DNA from: Ferrovum sp. PN-J185
GTDB lineage: Bacteria; Pseudomonadota; Gammaproteobacteria; Burkholderiales; Ferrovaceae
Assembly: GCF_001581925.1 (NCBI RefSeq)
Contig: NZ_LQZA01000001.1
Coordinates: forward strand, 434,001 to 498,000
Reading direction: 5' to 3'
Length of the DNA stretch: 64,000 nucleotides
Positions 27,072-35,448 of the stretch are shown here, piece by piece. The notes beneath the pieces are model-generated. The model ran no database searches. It saw nothing but the letters and a program-made list of their open reading frames with translations, and had not been told where the DNA came from. Positions within the stretch are counted from its first letter, which is position 1; every line of letters starts with the position of its first letter. The translations under genes and the position numbers were made by a program.

Positions 27072-28477
27072 TTATTATTCAAGTGGGATGGTCTTTGGCA
27101 GGCTGTCCCACGGCAATACACATAGATTGTGTCACCAGTAATTTTAAGCGTTTGGTAGAGTGTGGCATTTGTAGTCTGTGTCATAGACAACAAAAAGGCA
27201 TTCTGCCAATCTAACGGTGGTATTGTTATAAATCTCTTGCCATACTCAACACGATCAATTTCATTCACCACATTGAGGCCAACGGATCTGCCATCTGTCG
27301 TGTAAATGGGTAGGTTGTCAGCGGTATGTAAAAGGTCTTGTGCCACTTTAGTGTAATTTAGCCCTCTAAAATGTGATTGATAGTAAGGATAGAGAAATAA
27401 AACAAAAATACACTTTAAAGTAACCTCAGTAATCAATAATCGTTTTATCCATGGCTGAAGTGCGTCTTGATTAACCCAAATAATATAAGCTGAAACAATA
27501 CCAATTAATGGATAAAGACTGATTAAATAGCGTATATGGCTCTGTGGAGCAAGCCAATAGGGAAGTAGATTAATAATAACTAGCCATGACAGGCGTTGAA
27601 TAAGTGGGTGATTAATACGGCGTTTAATGATAAGTATAACTAATGCTAGTGGCACCCAAGGAGACAAATTCAGTGCGGTATTAAAGGGGAAAATAATTAT
27701 CTTTTTCACATAACTCACTATTGATTCAGATGCAAACACCTTTTGTATGACATCGCTCATCATAGATTGCCCCATTTGTTGGTGTTGATTGACAACACCA
27801 AACCAGATCACTGCAATCAATACAGGAATAGGAATAATTAACCATATACCTCGAGCATAATGAAGACGTTTATTCTTGTGATCCCAAGATAAAACGAATA
27901 AAGCTGAGTACCAGATAGCAAATGGAGTGAGAGATTTTGTAAGAAAAGCGGCGCTTATAAAAATCCCACTAAGTAATAATTTAAATGGAGAATTGTATTT
28001 CAGACCAAAGACCATAAGAGTAATCGATGCCATGGTAAAAAAACCTAACAATGGGTCTGCATAGGCTAGCCAGCCACGATAAAAGAATAAATCTCCTAAG
28101 GTTAATGTAATCAGACTAGAGAATAAAATGAATCCTCGATCGTTAATAACTAAACGAGCGAGGATGCCGGTTAAGAAAGCCATCCCTAAGGTTGATAGTA
28201 AACTCACTAAGCGCGCTGCAAGAACAATCTGTTTGAAGCCGGTGAGTGTTGCCACCATTCCGATAGCCCATACAATCATGGGAGGTCTATTATAGAATTC
28301 GCCGAAGGTGGTTTGATGCAGATAATCGTGACGCATCCACATTTCCATCGCACCAATGGTATAAACCCCTTCCTCACCCACTACGTAAAACCACAGCGAA
28401 GGTAAAAAGCTCAACACAGCTAACCCACCTAATAACCAATACAGCTTTAAAAAGTTATTTGAATGTCTGTTTAGCAA
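27065..28477 (-). CDS. GT39 (ArnT/PMT-like) membrane glycosyltransferase
   Basis: 470 residues with about ten to twelve membrane helices. The acidic residues of GEEGVYTIGAMEMWMRHDYL, after the first helix, match the catalytic loop of PMT/ArnT enzymes, and EFYNRPPMIVW is the conserved loop seen in ArnT-like proteins. Such enzymes transfer a sugar from undecaprenyl phosphate to lipid A, a glycan or a protein in the periplasm; the acceptor is unknown. It lies seven bases downstream of the isocitrate dehydrogenase gene, with no obvious functional link. Confidence 0.82.
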   Translation of the reverse strand: MLNRHSNNFLKLYWLLGGLAVLSFLPSLWFYVVGEEGVYTIGAMEMWMRHDYLHQTTFGEFYNRPPMIVWAIGMVATLTGFKQIVLAARLVSLLSTLGMAFLTGILARLVINDRGFILFSSLITLTLGDLFFYRGWLAYADPLLGFFTMASITLMVFGLKYNSPFKLLLSGIFISAAFLTKSLTPFAIWYSALFVLSWDHKNKRLHYARGIWLIIPIPVLIAVIWFGVVNQHQQMGQSMMSDVIQKVFASESIVSYVKKIIIFPFNTALNLSPWVPLALVILIIKRRINHPLIQRLSWLVIINLLPYWLAPQSHIRYLISLYPLIGIVSAYIIWVNQDALQPWIKRLLITEVTLKCIFVLFLYPYYQSHFRGLNYTKVAQDLLHTADNLPIYTTDGRSVGLNVVNEIDRVEYGKRFITIPPLDWQNAFLLSMTQTTNATLYQTLKITGDTIYVYCRGTACQRPSHLNNNY

Positions 28478-28483
28478 CTCTGT

Positions 28484-29518
28484 TTACCCTTTTAAACGCT
28501 TAAGTAATGCTTGAGTAATCTCTTTGGTGTTCGCATTCCCTCCCAAGTCTTTGCTGCGGATATTATCGACAACCAGCACGTCATGTATCGCCTGTCTTAT
28601 CTTAACGCCAAGATCGTTACGTTGTACATGATCACACATCATGGCTGCAGCGGAGAGTAATGCCATAGGGTTAGCAATACCTTGTCCAGCAATATCAGGA
28701 GCAGAGCCATGAACTGCTTCAAAGATAGCTGCATGTTCACCAATATTAGCTCCAGGTGCCAGTCCTAGACCGCCCACCAAACCTGCAATTTCATCGGAAA
28801 GAATGTCACCAAATAAATTGGTTGTTAAAATCACATCAAATTGAGAAGGGTTCATGACAAGTTGCATAGCACAGGCATCTACAATTCTCTCTTCAACTTG
28901 AATTGAATTACCATAATCCTTGGCCACTTCCAGAGCGGTCTCTAAAAAAATACCTGTTAGTGCTTTTAGAATATTGGCTTTGTGAACAATGGTTATTTTT
29001 TTACGGTTATTTTTTACAGCATAATCAAAAGCGTAACGAGCAATACGGCGGCTTCCTGCTCGAGTATTTACGCCGGAGGAAATCGCTGCTCCGTGTGGGT
29101 CATTATCGATGGGAATATAGTGGTCAAACCCCACATAAAGCCCTTCAAGGTTTTCTCGAATAAGGACAATATCGATATCTTCATAACGTCCACCAGGCAT
29201 TTGAGTACTGGCCGGCCTAACATTTGCGTATAACTTAAACTCTTCTCTTAAGCGCACATTTATTGAACGAAAACCGCCACCGACAGGTGTAGTTAGAGGA
29301 CCCTTAAGAGCCAGCCCTGTGCGTCGAATACTTGCTAAAGTCGGTTCAGGTAGAGGGTCAAGATGTTCATTTACTGCAGCCATTCCTGCAATTTGTTTAT
29401 CCCACTCAAAAGGAGCGTCAATAGCATCTAATAAAGTGACTACGGATTCAACAATTTCTGGACCAATACCATCTCCAGGAATAAGCGTTGCTGGAATTTT
29501 AGTATGCGCTGCATTCAT
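28484..29518 (-). CDS. NAD-dependent isocitrate dehydrogenase
   Basis: 344 residues of the isocitrate/isopropylmalate dehydrogenase family. The N-terminal [15 protein letters not shown] and the active-site segment [11 protein letters not shown]-like ([16 protein letters not shown]) indicate isocitrate rather than isopropylmalate specificity. [12 protein letters not shown] and [15 protein letters not shown] are the cofactor and metal region. The short monomer length fits the NAD-dependent type that oxidises isocitrate to 2-oxoglutarate in the TCA cycle. Divergent from the helicase gene. Confidence 0.88.
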   Translation of the reverse strand: MNAAHTKIPATLIPGDGIGPEIVESVVTLLDAIDAPFEWDKQIAGMAAVNEHLDPLPEPTLASIRRTGLALKGPLTTPVGGGFRSINVRLREEFKLYANVRPASTQMPGGRYEDIDIVLIRENLEGLYVGFDHYIPIDNDPHGAAISSGVNTRAGSRRIARYAFDYAVKNNRKKITIVHKANILKALTGIFLETALEVAKDYGNSIQVEERIVDACAMQLVMNPSQFDVILTTNLFGDILSDEIAGLVGGLGLAPGANIGEHAAIFEAVHGSAPDIAGQGIANPMALLSAAAMMCDHVQRNDLGVKIRQAIHDVLVVDNIRSKDLGGNANTKEITQALLKRLKG

Positions 29519-29621
29519 GATGTCATTCCCTATTGTGTAGAATATTTTACAATCGTAAAGGATAATTCTTTAATTAATCTTAATTAGCCTTAAGATTATA
29601 AACCTCTATAAATAAAAAAAC

Positions 29622-29649
29622 TTGCATCTATCTGAAAATCCGGTATAGT
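29622..29649 (+). promoter_or_regulatory. Probable strong promoter of the DEAD-box helicase
   Basis: CTTGCA (29622-29627) and TATAGT (29644-29649) are separated by 16 bp, followed by a GC-rich discriminator (GCTCGC). Transcription from here would give a leader of roughly 180 bases before the GTG start at 29835. Confidence 0.5.
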
Positions 29650-29718
29650 GCTCGCAAGTAACTCAGTTTACTTAAGTTGTCTCTGACCTCCATATTTCAA
29701 CCATCGAATTTCTGGTTT

Positions 29719-29803
29719 GCCGGTTAGTGACATTGACCGGCGGACGTTTCCGCTATGTATCTTGTGCTCTGATGAGATTCGGAGAAGTGTTTGTTAATTC
29801 TCC
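29719..29803 (+). promoter_or_regulatory. Structured 5' leader of the helicase mRNA (three hairpins)
   Basis: Three inverted repeats occur in the untranslated leader: GCCGGT (29719-29724) with ACCGGC (29736-29741), GCGGA (29740-29744) with TCCGC (29749-29753), and GGAGAA (29781-29786) with TTCTCC (29798-29803). The first two share bases 29740-29741, so both cannot be fully formed at once. Long structured leaders are common on cold-shock RNA helicase messages; a temperature- or autoregulatory role here is inference. Confidence 0.5.
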
Positions 29804-29834
29804 TAGGGTGCACTTTTATATTGGAAAATTGATT

Positions 29835-31505
29835 GTGAACGAAAAAACCACTGAAATTACTTTTAATGATTTACCCTTAGACGAGCGTATTACACGCGCG
29901 GTACACGAGGCTGGCTACACTGTGCCCACCCCCGTACAAGCCCAATCTATCCCTGCTTTGTTAAACGGCTCTGATTTGTTGGTCACTTCTCGTACTGGAT
30001 CAGGTAAAACGGCTGCCTTTATGTTGCCTGCCTTACATAAGCTCTCTACTACTCAAGGCGCAGGCCGTGGTCCACGATTACTGGTTTTGTCACCTACTCG
30101 TGAATTAGCAACGCAAATCACTGAGGCCGCTAAAAAATACGGCAAATACCTAAAACAGGTGCGTATCGTATCTATTTTGGGAGGTACTTCATATCACGTA
30201 CAAAACCGTATGTTATCCAAACCCTATGAAATATTAGTGGCAACACCGGGACGTTTAATAGATCAAATGAATCAAGGACGTATTGACTTATCAAAAGTTG
30301 AGATGTTGGTGCTTGATGAAGCAGATCGTATGCTTGATATGGGTTTTATTGATGATGTTGAAGAGATTGCTAGCGCCGTGTCTGAAAACCGTCAAACCTT
30401 ACTCTTTTCAGCAACCATGGATCGCGAGATTTTACGTCTTGCCAATCAATTACTCAAAAATCCTGTACGTATTGAGGCCACTGAATTACATGCCTCTCAT
30501 GAAAATATTGAGCAGCGTTTACATTATGTTGATGACTTGGCACATAAAAATCGTTTGTTAGCGCATTTGCTAACGGATACTGAAGTGAATCAAGCAATTG
30601 TGTTTACAGCCACAAAACGTGATGCTGATTTATTAGCTAGTGACTTGGCTGGTATGGGGCATCGTGCCGCTGCATTACATGGTGATATGCATCAAGGTGC
30701 AAGAAACAGAACTTTGGATGGATTAAGACAAGGACGTTTTCGTGTGTTAGTAGCCACCGATGTTGCTGCTAGAGGGATTGATGTTCCTGGTATTTCGCAT
30801 GTTATCAACTATGATTTACCTAAAATGGCTGAAGATTATGTGCACCGTATTGGTAGAACAGGGCGAGCAGGAAAAAAAGGAACTGCTATCTCCTTAGCAG
30901 GAAGTCGCGATCTCATGCATCTTAAAAAGATTGAACGCTTCACCGGTAAGTCTATTAATGTTCACACCGTTCCCGGTTTTGAGCCACAACGTCCGATTAA
31001 ACCCCAGAAGAGCAAACCACAAGGGCAACGTCATGGGCATGGTGCTGGCGCTGGTGGGCGTTCCTTTGGTTCTAATAAGAATGAAGGACAGCCACGTCAT
31101 TCTCAAAAACGTCGTTTCGATGGTGGTCAACCTGCCTTCTTGCAAGATGAGCGTCCACGTTATGATGGTGTTACTCGTCCACGCTCAGCCTCTGATGGTG
31201 TGTCTCGTTCACGTCCTGATGCAGCAGGTCGTCCTCGTATTGATGGAGTAGCTCGTCCTCCACGTGCAGATGGCGCAGCCCGTCATCGTGCAGATGGAGT
31301 GGCTCGTCCTCGTACAGATGGAGTAGCTCGTCCTCGTACTGAAGGGGCTAGACGCAATAAATCGATGTTTGGTGATCAAGCACCGCTTCATACCCAATCA
31401 CGTTTTTTTCCTGACGGGGTAAAACAGCAAGATGGTTTCGCCAGACGACCACGTCCTCAAAACCAGAGCCAAGGTCAGGGACGTAAGCGTTGGAGTGACT
31501 CCTAA
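29835..31505 (+). CDS. DEAD-box RNA helicase, RhlE type
   Basis: About 556 residues from a GTG at 29835, which has GGAA eight bases upstream. The longer frame from 29727 gives an N-terminus unlike any helicase, while homology starts at ITFNDLPLDERITRAV. Motifs: Q motif YTVPTPVQAQSIP, I SRTGSGKTAAF, II LDEADRML, III SATM, V ATDVAARGIDVPG and VI YVHRIGRTGRAG. The tail from about residue 380 is basic and low in complexity, with several DGVARPR-type repeats that probably bind RNA. It likely remodels rRNA or mRNA structure. A rho-independent terminator follows inside the next gene. Confidence 0.9.
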   Translation: MNEKTTEITFNDLPLDERITRAVHEAGYTVPTPVQAQSIPALLNGSDLLVTSRTGSGKTAAFMLPALHKLSTTQGAGRGPRLLVLSPTRELATQITEAAKKYGKYLKQVRIVSILGGTSYHVQNRMLSKPYEILVATPGRLIDQMNQGRIDLSKVEMLVLDEADRMLDMGFIDDVEEIASAVSENRQTLLFSATMDREILRLANQLLKNPVRIEATELHASHENIEQRLHYVDDLAHKNRLLAHLLTDTEVNQAIVFTATKRDADLLASDLAGMGHRAAALHGDMHQGARNRTLDGLRQGRFRVLVATDVAARGIDVPGISHVINYDLPKMAEDYVHRIGRTGRAGKKGTAISLAGSRDLMHLKKIERFTGKSINVHTVPGFEPQRPIKPQKSKPQGQRHGHGAGAGGRSFGSNKNEGQPRHSQKRRFDGGQPAFLQDERPRYDGVTRPRSASDGVSRSRPDAAGRPRIDGVARPPRADGAARHRADGVARPRTDGVARPRTEGARRNKSMFGDQAPLHTQSRFFPDGVKQQDGFARRPRPQNQSQGQGRKRWSDS

Positions 31506-31508
31506 TCT

Positions 31509-33083
31509 ATGGGTTTGGAGTTAGTGACACAACAGAAAAACACCCCTCGAGTAACAGCTTTGCGGGGTGTTTTTTTATTATTGCTACTCATATTAACTTG
31601 GGTTGCCATGACCCGTTTACCTTTATTTGACGAGGATGAAGGAGAGTATGCTGAGGTGGCTATTGAAATGGCGAGCAGCCATGACTTTATTACTCCCACA
31701 CTAAATGGTTCACCTTTTTATGAAAAACCCATTTTGGCTTTCTGGCTTGAAGCGCCTTTAGTCAATTTGTTTGGTGCTCACCCTTGGGTATTTCGTCTTC
31801 CCTCAGAATTAGCCTGTTTATTATGGCTTTGGTTAATAATGCGTTTTGCGCGCGAGTTTTTACATCCTCATACAGGACAATTAGCTCAGTTATTCTGTGC
31901 CTCTTCCTTAGGGGTCGTGGTCTCAGCCCAAGCGGCTGCCATGGATGGAGTACTTAGTGCCTTGGTGGCTGCTACCTTGTTTGATATATATCGTTATTTC
32001 AAAACAGGACGTGCAGCACTTATTCCACGCGTTTATTTATGGATGGCGTTAGGTTTCTTAGCTAAAGGACCTATTGCTGTAGTGATTCCATTAGTCAGTA
32101 GTTTTTTCTTTTTCTTAACCGAAAAGAAACTCTCCCAATGGTTTCGTGCGATTTTATTTTGGCCAGCATGGGTACTGTTTTTATTGATTACGCTTCCTTG
32201 GTATGTGATGCAATATCATTTAATGGGACAAGCCTTTATTGATTATTTTTTACTTCGTGAAAACGTCGGACGTTTAGTGGGAACGCTTCAAGGACATACA
32301 GGTCATTGGTGGTATTACTTTCCTGTATTACTGTTTATAGCTTTACCACATACTACTCTTTTAATACGAAGCCTATTTAAAGGTATTGTAGAGAGAAATA
32401 AAAATCCTTTACTGCGTTTTTTACTCGTTTGGTTTATTAGTGTGTTCGTCATTTTTAGCGTTGCACAAACCAAACTTCCTCACTATTTGTTAATTGGCTT
32501 GACGCCTCTTTTTTTATTAATGGGAATGTATGTCAACGCGTTAAAAAATCCACTATGGTGGGGCGGGGTAGCAGTTATTGAATGGCTACTCTTAGCAATC
32601 TTACCAAGTAAAATAGAAGCGATAAAAGCGCAACTTCATAACCCATACATTAGTGCGATGTTATCAAGAACACATGATGTATTTAATAATGAGTACTATG
32701 TATGGTTAACCATTGTTATTATCGCCACAATCATACTCGCTGTGCTATTGCGTTTTGTTTTTACCTATACGCTGATTGAGTCAACACGATTATCAGTGAC
32801 GCTTTCCAGTCATATATTGTTGTTATATTTAATTCTCCCCGCGATCGCTAATTTACAGCAACAACCTGTCATTGATCTTGCTCGTTACGCAAAGCAATTT
32901 AATCAACCTGTTGTTGCAGATAATCGTATGCCAAGCTTTGCTGTTATGCTCGGTCGCCCCACTCAAAATCGTCATGCACAACAAGGAGAGCTTGTGTTTT
33001 TACGTGTTGACCAACTAGCCGATTATCCCCAACATCAGATTCTAAAAAGTGAAGGTGGCTTAGTGTTATTGAGAGTAAATTAA
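31509..33083 (+). CDS. ArnT-like glycosyltransferase (GT39/GT83)
   Basis: 524 residues and about 12 membrane helices. After helix 1 the loop MTRLPLFDEDEGEYAEVAIEM carries the catalytic acidic pair of ArnT/PMT enzymes, and GSPFYEKPILAFWLEA is the next conserved loop. It probably moves a sugar from a polyprenyl carrier onto lipid A or another envelope acceptor. The ATG at 31509 is three bases after the helicase stop. Codons 10-23 contain a complete rho-independent terminator, so this gene either depends on read-through or has its own promoter. The following PAP2 phosphatase gene could recycle the lipid carrier. Confidence 0.83.
   Translation: MGLELVTQQKNTPRVTALRGVFLLLLLILTWVAMTRLPLFDEDEGEYAEVAIEMASSHDFITPTLNGSPFYEKPILAFWLEAPLVNLFGAHPWVFRLPSELACLLWLWLIMRFAREFLHPHTGQLAQLFCASSLGVVVSAQAAAMDGVLSALVAATLFDIYRYFKTGRAALIPRVYLWMALGFLAKGPIAVVIPLVSSFFFFLTEKKLSQWFRAILFWPAWVLFLLITLPWYVMQYHLMGQAFIDYFLLRENVGRLVGTLQGHTGHWWYYFPVLLFIALPHTTLLIRSLFKGIVERNKNPLLRFLLVWFISVFVIFSVAQTKLPHYLLIGLTPLFLLMGMYVNALKNPLWWGGVAVIEWLLLAILPSKIEAIKAQLHNPYISAMLSRTHDVFNNEYYVWLTIVIIATIILAVLLRFVFTYTLIESTRLSVTLSSHILLLYLILPAIANLQQQPVIDLARYAKQFNQPVVADNRMPSFAVMLGRPTQNRHAQQGELVFLRVDQLADYPQHQILKSEGGLVLLRVN
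31537..31576 (+). terminator. Rho-independent terminator inside the start of the glycosyltransferase gene
   Basis: AAAACACCCC (31537-31546) pairs perfectly with GGGGTGTTTT (31564-31573) around a 17-base loop and is followed by a T run to 31576. It is 32 bases after the helicase stop, a normal place for its terminator. It lies wholly within the first codons of the downstream reading frame, where the T run encodes part of the first membrane helix. Confidence 0.8.
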
Positions 33084-33084
33084 A

Positions 33085-33864
33085 ATGGTTGCGCCTTATT
33101 TCTACAAATTAAATAAACATCATATTGGGTTACCTATTCTCTTGGCAGCTATATTATTAATTGTGATTTTAGCTTTGTCATTGAATCGTGATTTATTTTT
33201 GTTTTTACATTTTTGGTTGAGGCAGATTCGACAAGATGGTGTTTGGGAAGTATTAACATTTTTTGGCGATGCGGGTGTGACGCCTCTCATCATGATTTGG
33301 TTTATTGCAAGACGACCGGATTTGGTGTGGGCGACGTTATGGGCCAGTTTACTGGCTTATATGATTTCCCATGGCCTCAAGCCTCTCGTAAATGAATTGC
33401 GTCCTCCCGCTGTATTAGATCATCTTGACGTATTGGGGCCATATTTAAAATACAGTTCGTTCCCGTCAGGGCATGCGACGACGATATTTACTTGTGTTGG
33501 TTTGCTCACTTTAGGTTTACCAACACGGGGTGTGTCAACAATACTCTTGTGGATAATCGGAATCGCTGTGGCTCTATCGCGTATTGCTGTGGGGGTTCAT
33601 TGGCCAATTGATGTGTTGGCAGGTCTTATTATTGGTTGGTTAAGTGCCAGCTGTGGTTTGTGGTTAGTCAGTCGCTACAAAAGTGATTATAGACGCTACT
33701 ACGGGATCCCTTTGACGGTATTATTGTTACTGGTGTTGTTTAATTTGTTTGGTGAACCGTATGGGTTCAAGAATCTATGGTATTTGCAAAAAGCGATAGC
33801 TTTAATAACTGCATTTATGTGGTTTAAATTTACACGGGATTGGTATCGTTCTAGAAACGTGTAA
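33085..33864 (+). CDS. PAP2-family membrane phosphatase
   Basis: 259 residues with six or so membrane helices. The three phosphatase motifs are present: KPLVNELRPP, SSFPSGHATT and SRIAVGVHWPIDVLAG. Relatives remove phosphate from undecaprenyl pyrophosphate, phosphatidylglycerol phosphate or lipid A. The position one base behind an ArnT-like glycosyltransferase suggests a role in lipid-carrier or lipid A metabolism. Which substrate it uses cannot be told from sequence. Confidence 0.88.
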   Translation: MVAPYFYKLNKHHIGLPILLAAILLIVILALSLNRDLFLFLHFWLRQIRQDGVWEVLTFFGDAGVTPLIMIWFIARRPDLVWATLWASLLAYMISHGLKPLVNELRPPAVLDHLDVLGPYLKYSSFPSGHATTIFTCVGLLTLGLPTRGVSTILLWIIGIAVALSRIAVGVHWPIDVLAGLIIGWLSASCGLWLVSRYKSDYRRYYGIPLTVLLLLVLFNLFGEPYGFKNLWYLQKAIALITAFMWFKFTRDWYRSRNV

Positions 33865-33902
33865 CAACTGCAAAATTAAATAATAGGTTTATCCCCAAAA
33901 AA

Positions 33903-33932
33903 TTGGCAACTTAAGTTTATTTACGTTATAAT
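33903..33932 (+). promoter_or_regulatory. Promoter of tRNA-Glu
   Basis: TTGGCA (33903-33908) and TATAAT (33927-33932) are 18 bp apart and end 44 bases before the tRNA. The match to consensus is good. Confidence 0.65.
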
Positions 33933-33976
33933 GGCAGGCTTGAATGGTTAGGAATTCCTCTGGTTCCTTATTCTAA

Positions 33977-34052
33977 GTCCCCATCGTCTAGAGGCCTAGG
34001 ACATCGCCCTTTCACGGCGGTAACCGGGGTTCGAATCCCCGTGGGGACGCCA
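33977..34052 (+). tRNA. tRNA-Glu (anticodon UUC)
   Basis: 76 bases with encoded CCA. Acceptor GTCCCCA pairs with TGGGGAC, the T loop is GGTTCGAATCC, and the anticodon TTC sits in CCTTTCACGG. It stands alone between the PAP2 phosphatase and the hydrolase gene. No integrated element is visible at its 3' end. Confidence 0.97.
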
Positions 34053-34100
34053 TCTTCTCTTCGTTATAATCAATAATTATCAAGTTGCTCTTAAACCAAT

Positions 34101-35003
34101 ATGACTAATCTTGAACTTTTCCCGGATTGTGCAGAAAAGACCTTTTCCTATGAGTCCTCCACAGGACAGGTAGATATATCTTATTTAACAGGTGGGTCAG
34201 GACCTCCACTATTATTACTCCATGGTTTCCCGCAAACCAAAGCGATTTGGCATCAAGTGGTCCCTCAGTTATTAGCGCACTTTCATGTCATTATTCCCGA
34301 TTTAAGGGGCTATGGTCATTCCTCATCAGTCCCGAGTGATGCTACCCATCTTGCTTATTCCAAAAGAGCCATGGCAGAAGACCAAATTGCCTTAATGACT
34401 CATCTTGGATATCGCACTTTTTCAGTGTGTGGTCATGATCGGGGTGGGAGAGTCGCCCATCGTTTAGCGCTTGATTACCCTGATGCGGTAGAAAGACTCA
34501 TGGTGTTAGATATTTCTCCAACTTATACCATGTATGAGAAGACCAACAAGCAATTTGCCACGGGTTATTGGCATTGGTTCTTTCTGATTCAACCATACCC
34601 TGTGCCAGAGACATTGATTAACAGCAATCCCGAGTTTTGGTTACAGCAACATATGGATCGAGCTGGGGGAGTAAGTATCTTTGATCCACTATGCTGGCGA
34701 GAATATCAAGCTAGCATTAATAATCCAGCAATTGTCCATGCCATGTGTGAGGATTATCGAGCGGCAGCGAGCATTGATCTTGTTCATGATCAAATTAATT
34801 TAGATGAAAACGTAAAACTCACCCAACCCTTAAGAGTGTTGTGGGGAAGCAAAGGTATCATAGAGACCTGTTTTAATCCAATTGCTGACTGGAAACACTT
34901 TTCACACGCTGAGGTAGATGGCCGTGCTCTACACTGCGGTCACTACATTCCTGAAGAAAAGCCAACAGAGGTAGTGGCAGAAATTCTATCGTTTTTTAAT
35001 TAA
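34101..35003 (+). CDS. Alpha/beta hydrolase, haloacetate dehalogenase-like
   Basis: 300 residues, alpha/beta-hydrolase fold. Segments LLLLHGFPQTKAIWHQV (oxyanion region), VCGHDRGGRVAHRLALDYP with an Asp nucleophile, YWHWFFL and the C-terminal HCGHYIPEE catalytic His match fluoroacetate/haloacetate dehalogenases and related epoxide hydrolases. The HDRGGR and HW residues correspond to the halide/carboxylate-binding residues of that family. The true substrate is unknown; promiscuous members are common. It follows tRNA-Glu and no partner gene is evident. Confidence 0.82.
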   Translation: MTNLELFPDCAEKTFSYESSTGQVDISYLTGGSGPPLLLLHGFPQTKAIWHQVVPQLLAHFHVIIPDLRGYGHSSSVPSDATHLAYSKRAMAEDQIALMTHLGYRTFSVCGHDRGGRVAHRLALDYPDAVERLMVLDISPTYTMYEKTNKQFATGYWHWFFLIQPYPVPETLINSNPEFWLQQHMDRAGGVSIFDPLCWREYQASINNPAIVHAMCEDYRAAASIDLVHDQINLDENVKLTQPLRVLWGSKGIIETCFNPIADWKHFSHAEVDGRALHCGHYIPEEKPTEVVAEILSFFN

Positions 35004-35069
35004 TAGTTAGTAATTAACTTGCATGTTATATCTGTTAAAGTAATACAGTTTTAAAAAAGAAAACTCATT

Positions 35070-35180
35070 ATGGACTCGTCAATATTATTTTTTGCTGGTG
35101 GTATTGTGATTGGTTTAATTTTATTCTTCGTATTGGTTGCTCTTGGAGTAATTGATCGTTGGTTAAAATTAAAACGCTAG
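35070..35180 (+). CDS. Tiny single-span membrane protein
   Basis: 36-residue frame MDSSILFFAGGIVIGLILFF... ending in the basic tail RWLKLKR. It has one hydrophobic helix (about residues 5-28) and an N-out/C-in charge pattern. The ribosome-binding site is weak (an A-rich AAGAAAA run). It is followed 16 bases later by a second small membrane protein. Function is unknown; the composition looks like a real membrane peptide rather than a chance frame, but this is not proven. Confidence 0.45.
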   Translation: MDSSILFFAGGIVIGLILFFVLVALGVIDRWLKLKR

Positions 35181-35196
35181 TGATTAGGGGATAATT

Positions 35197-35358
35197 GTGA
35201 ATAAACAGTGGGTGTTTTATATTGGTTTTTTTATATTAGCGCTTAATCTTGCCATGGTTGCTTTTTTCATCTCTCCAGAATTATGGGTAATAAGATCCGT
35301 TGTTGGTGCGCTATCAGCTGCATGTTGGTTCATGGTATATAAATATAGACCAAGATGA
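35197..35358 (+). CDS. Small two-span membrane protein
   Basis: 53 residues from a GTG at 35197 with a good AGGGG seven bases upstream. Two hydrophobic helices (about 6-24 and 30-46) are separated by SPELW, and the protein ends in the basic tail YKYRPR. Not recognised. The spacing of 16 bases from the 36-residue membrane peptide suggests the two are expressed together. Confidence 0.5.
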   Translation: MNKQWVFYIGFFILALNLAMVAFFISPELWVIRSVVGALSAACWFMVYKYRPR

Positions 35359-35448
35359 GTTTGGTTCGCTGAGTTGATCAATTTTCAGCAATTTACGGCA
35401 TTTATGAGATAATAAGGTTTCTAATTATTTATTTGGTTGAGTGATTGC

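Noticed and set aside
29727-29834. N-terminal extension of the helicase frame upstream of the GTG at 29835
   Set aside because: The residues are unlike helicases, overlap the hairpins of the leader, and no ribosome site precedes 29727.
31150-31350. Possible CRISPR-like array
   Set aside because: The repeats are in frame, encode a protein tail, and have no unique spacers of constant length. No CRISPR array was seen elsewhere.
31150-31400. Open frames opposite the helicase tail with Arg/Thr/Ser/Ile-rich repeats
   Set aside because: They are mirror images of the DGVARPR-coding repeats, not independent genes.
33977-34100. tRNA-Glu as an integration site
   Set aside because: No integrase, no repeated tRNA end and only an ordinary hydrolase gene follow it.
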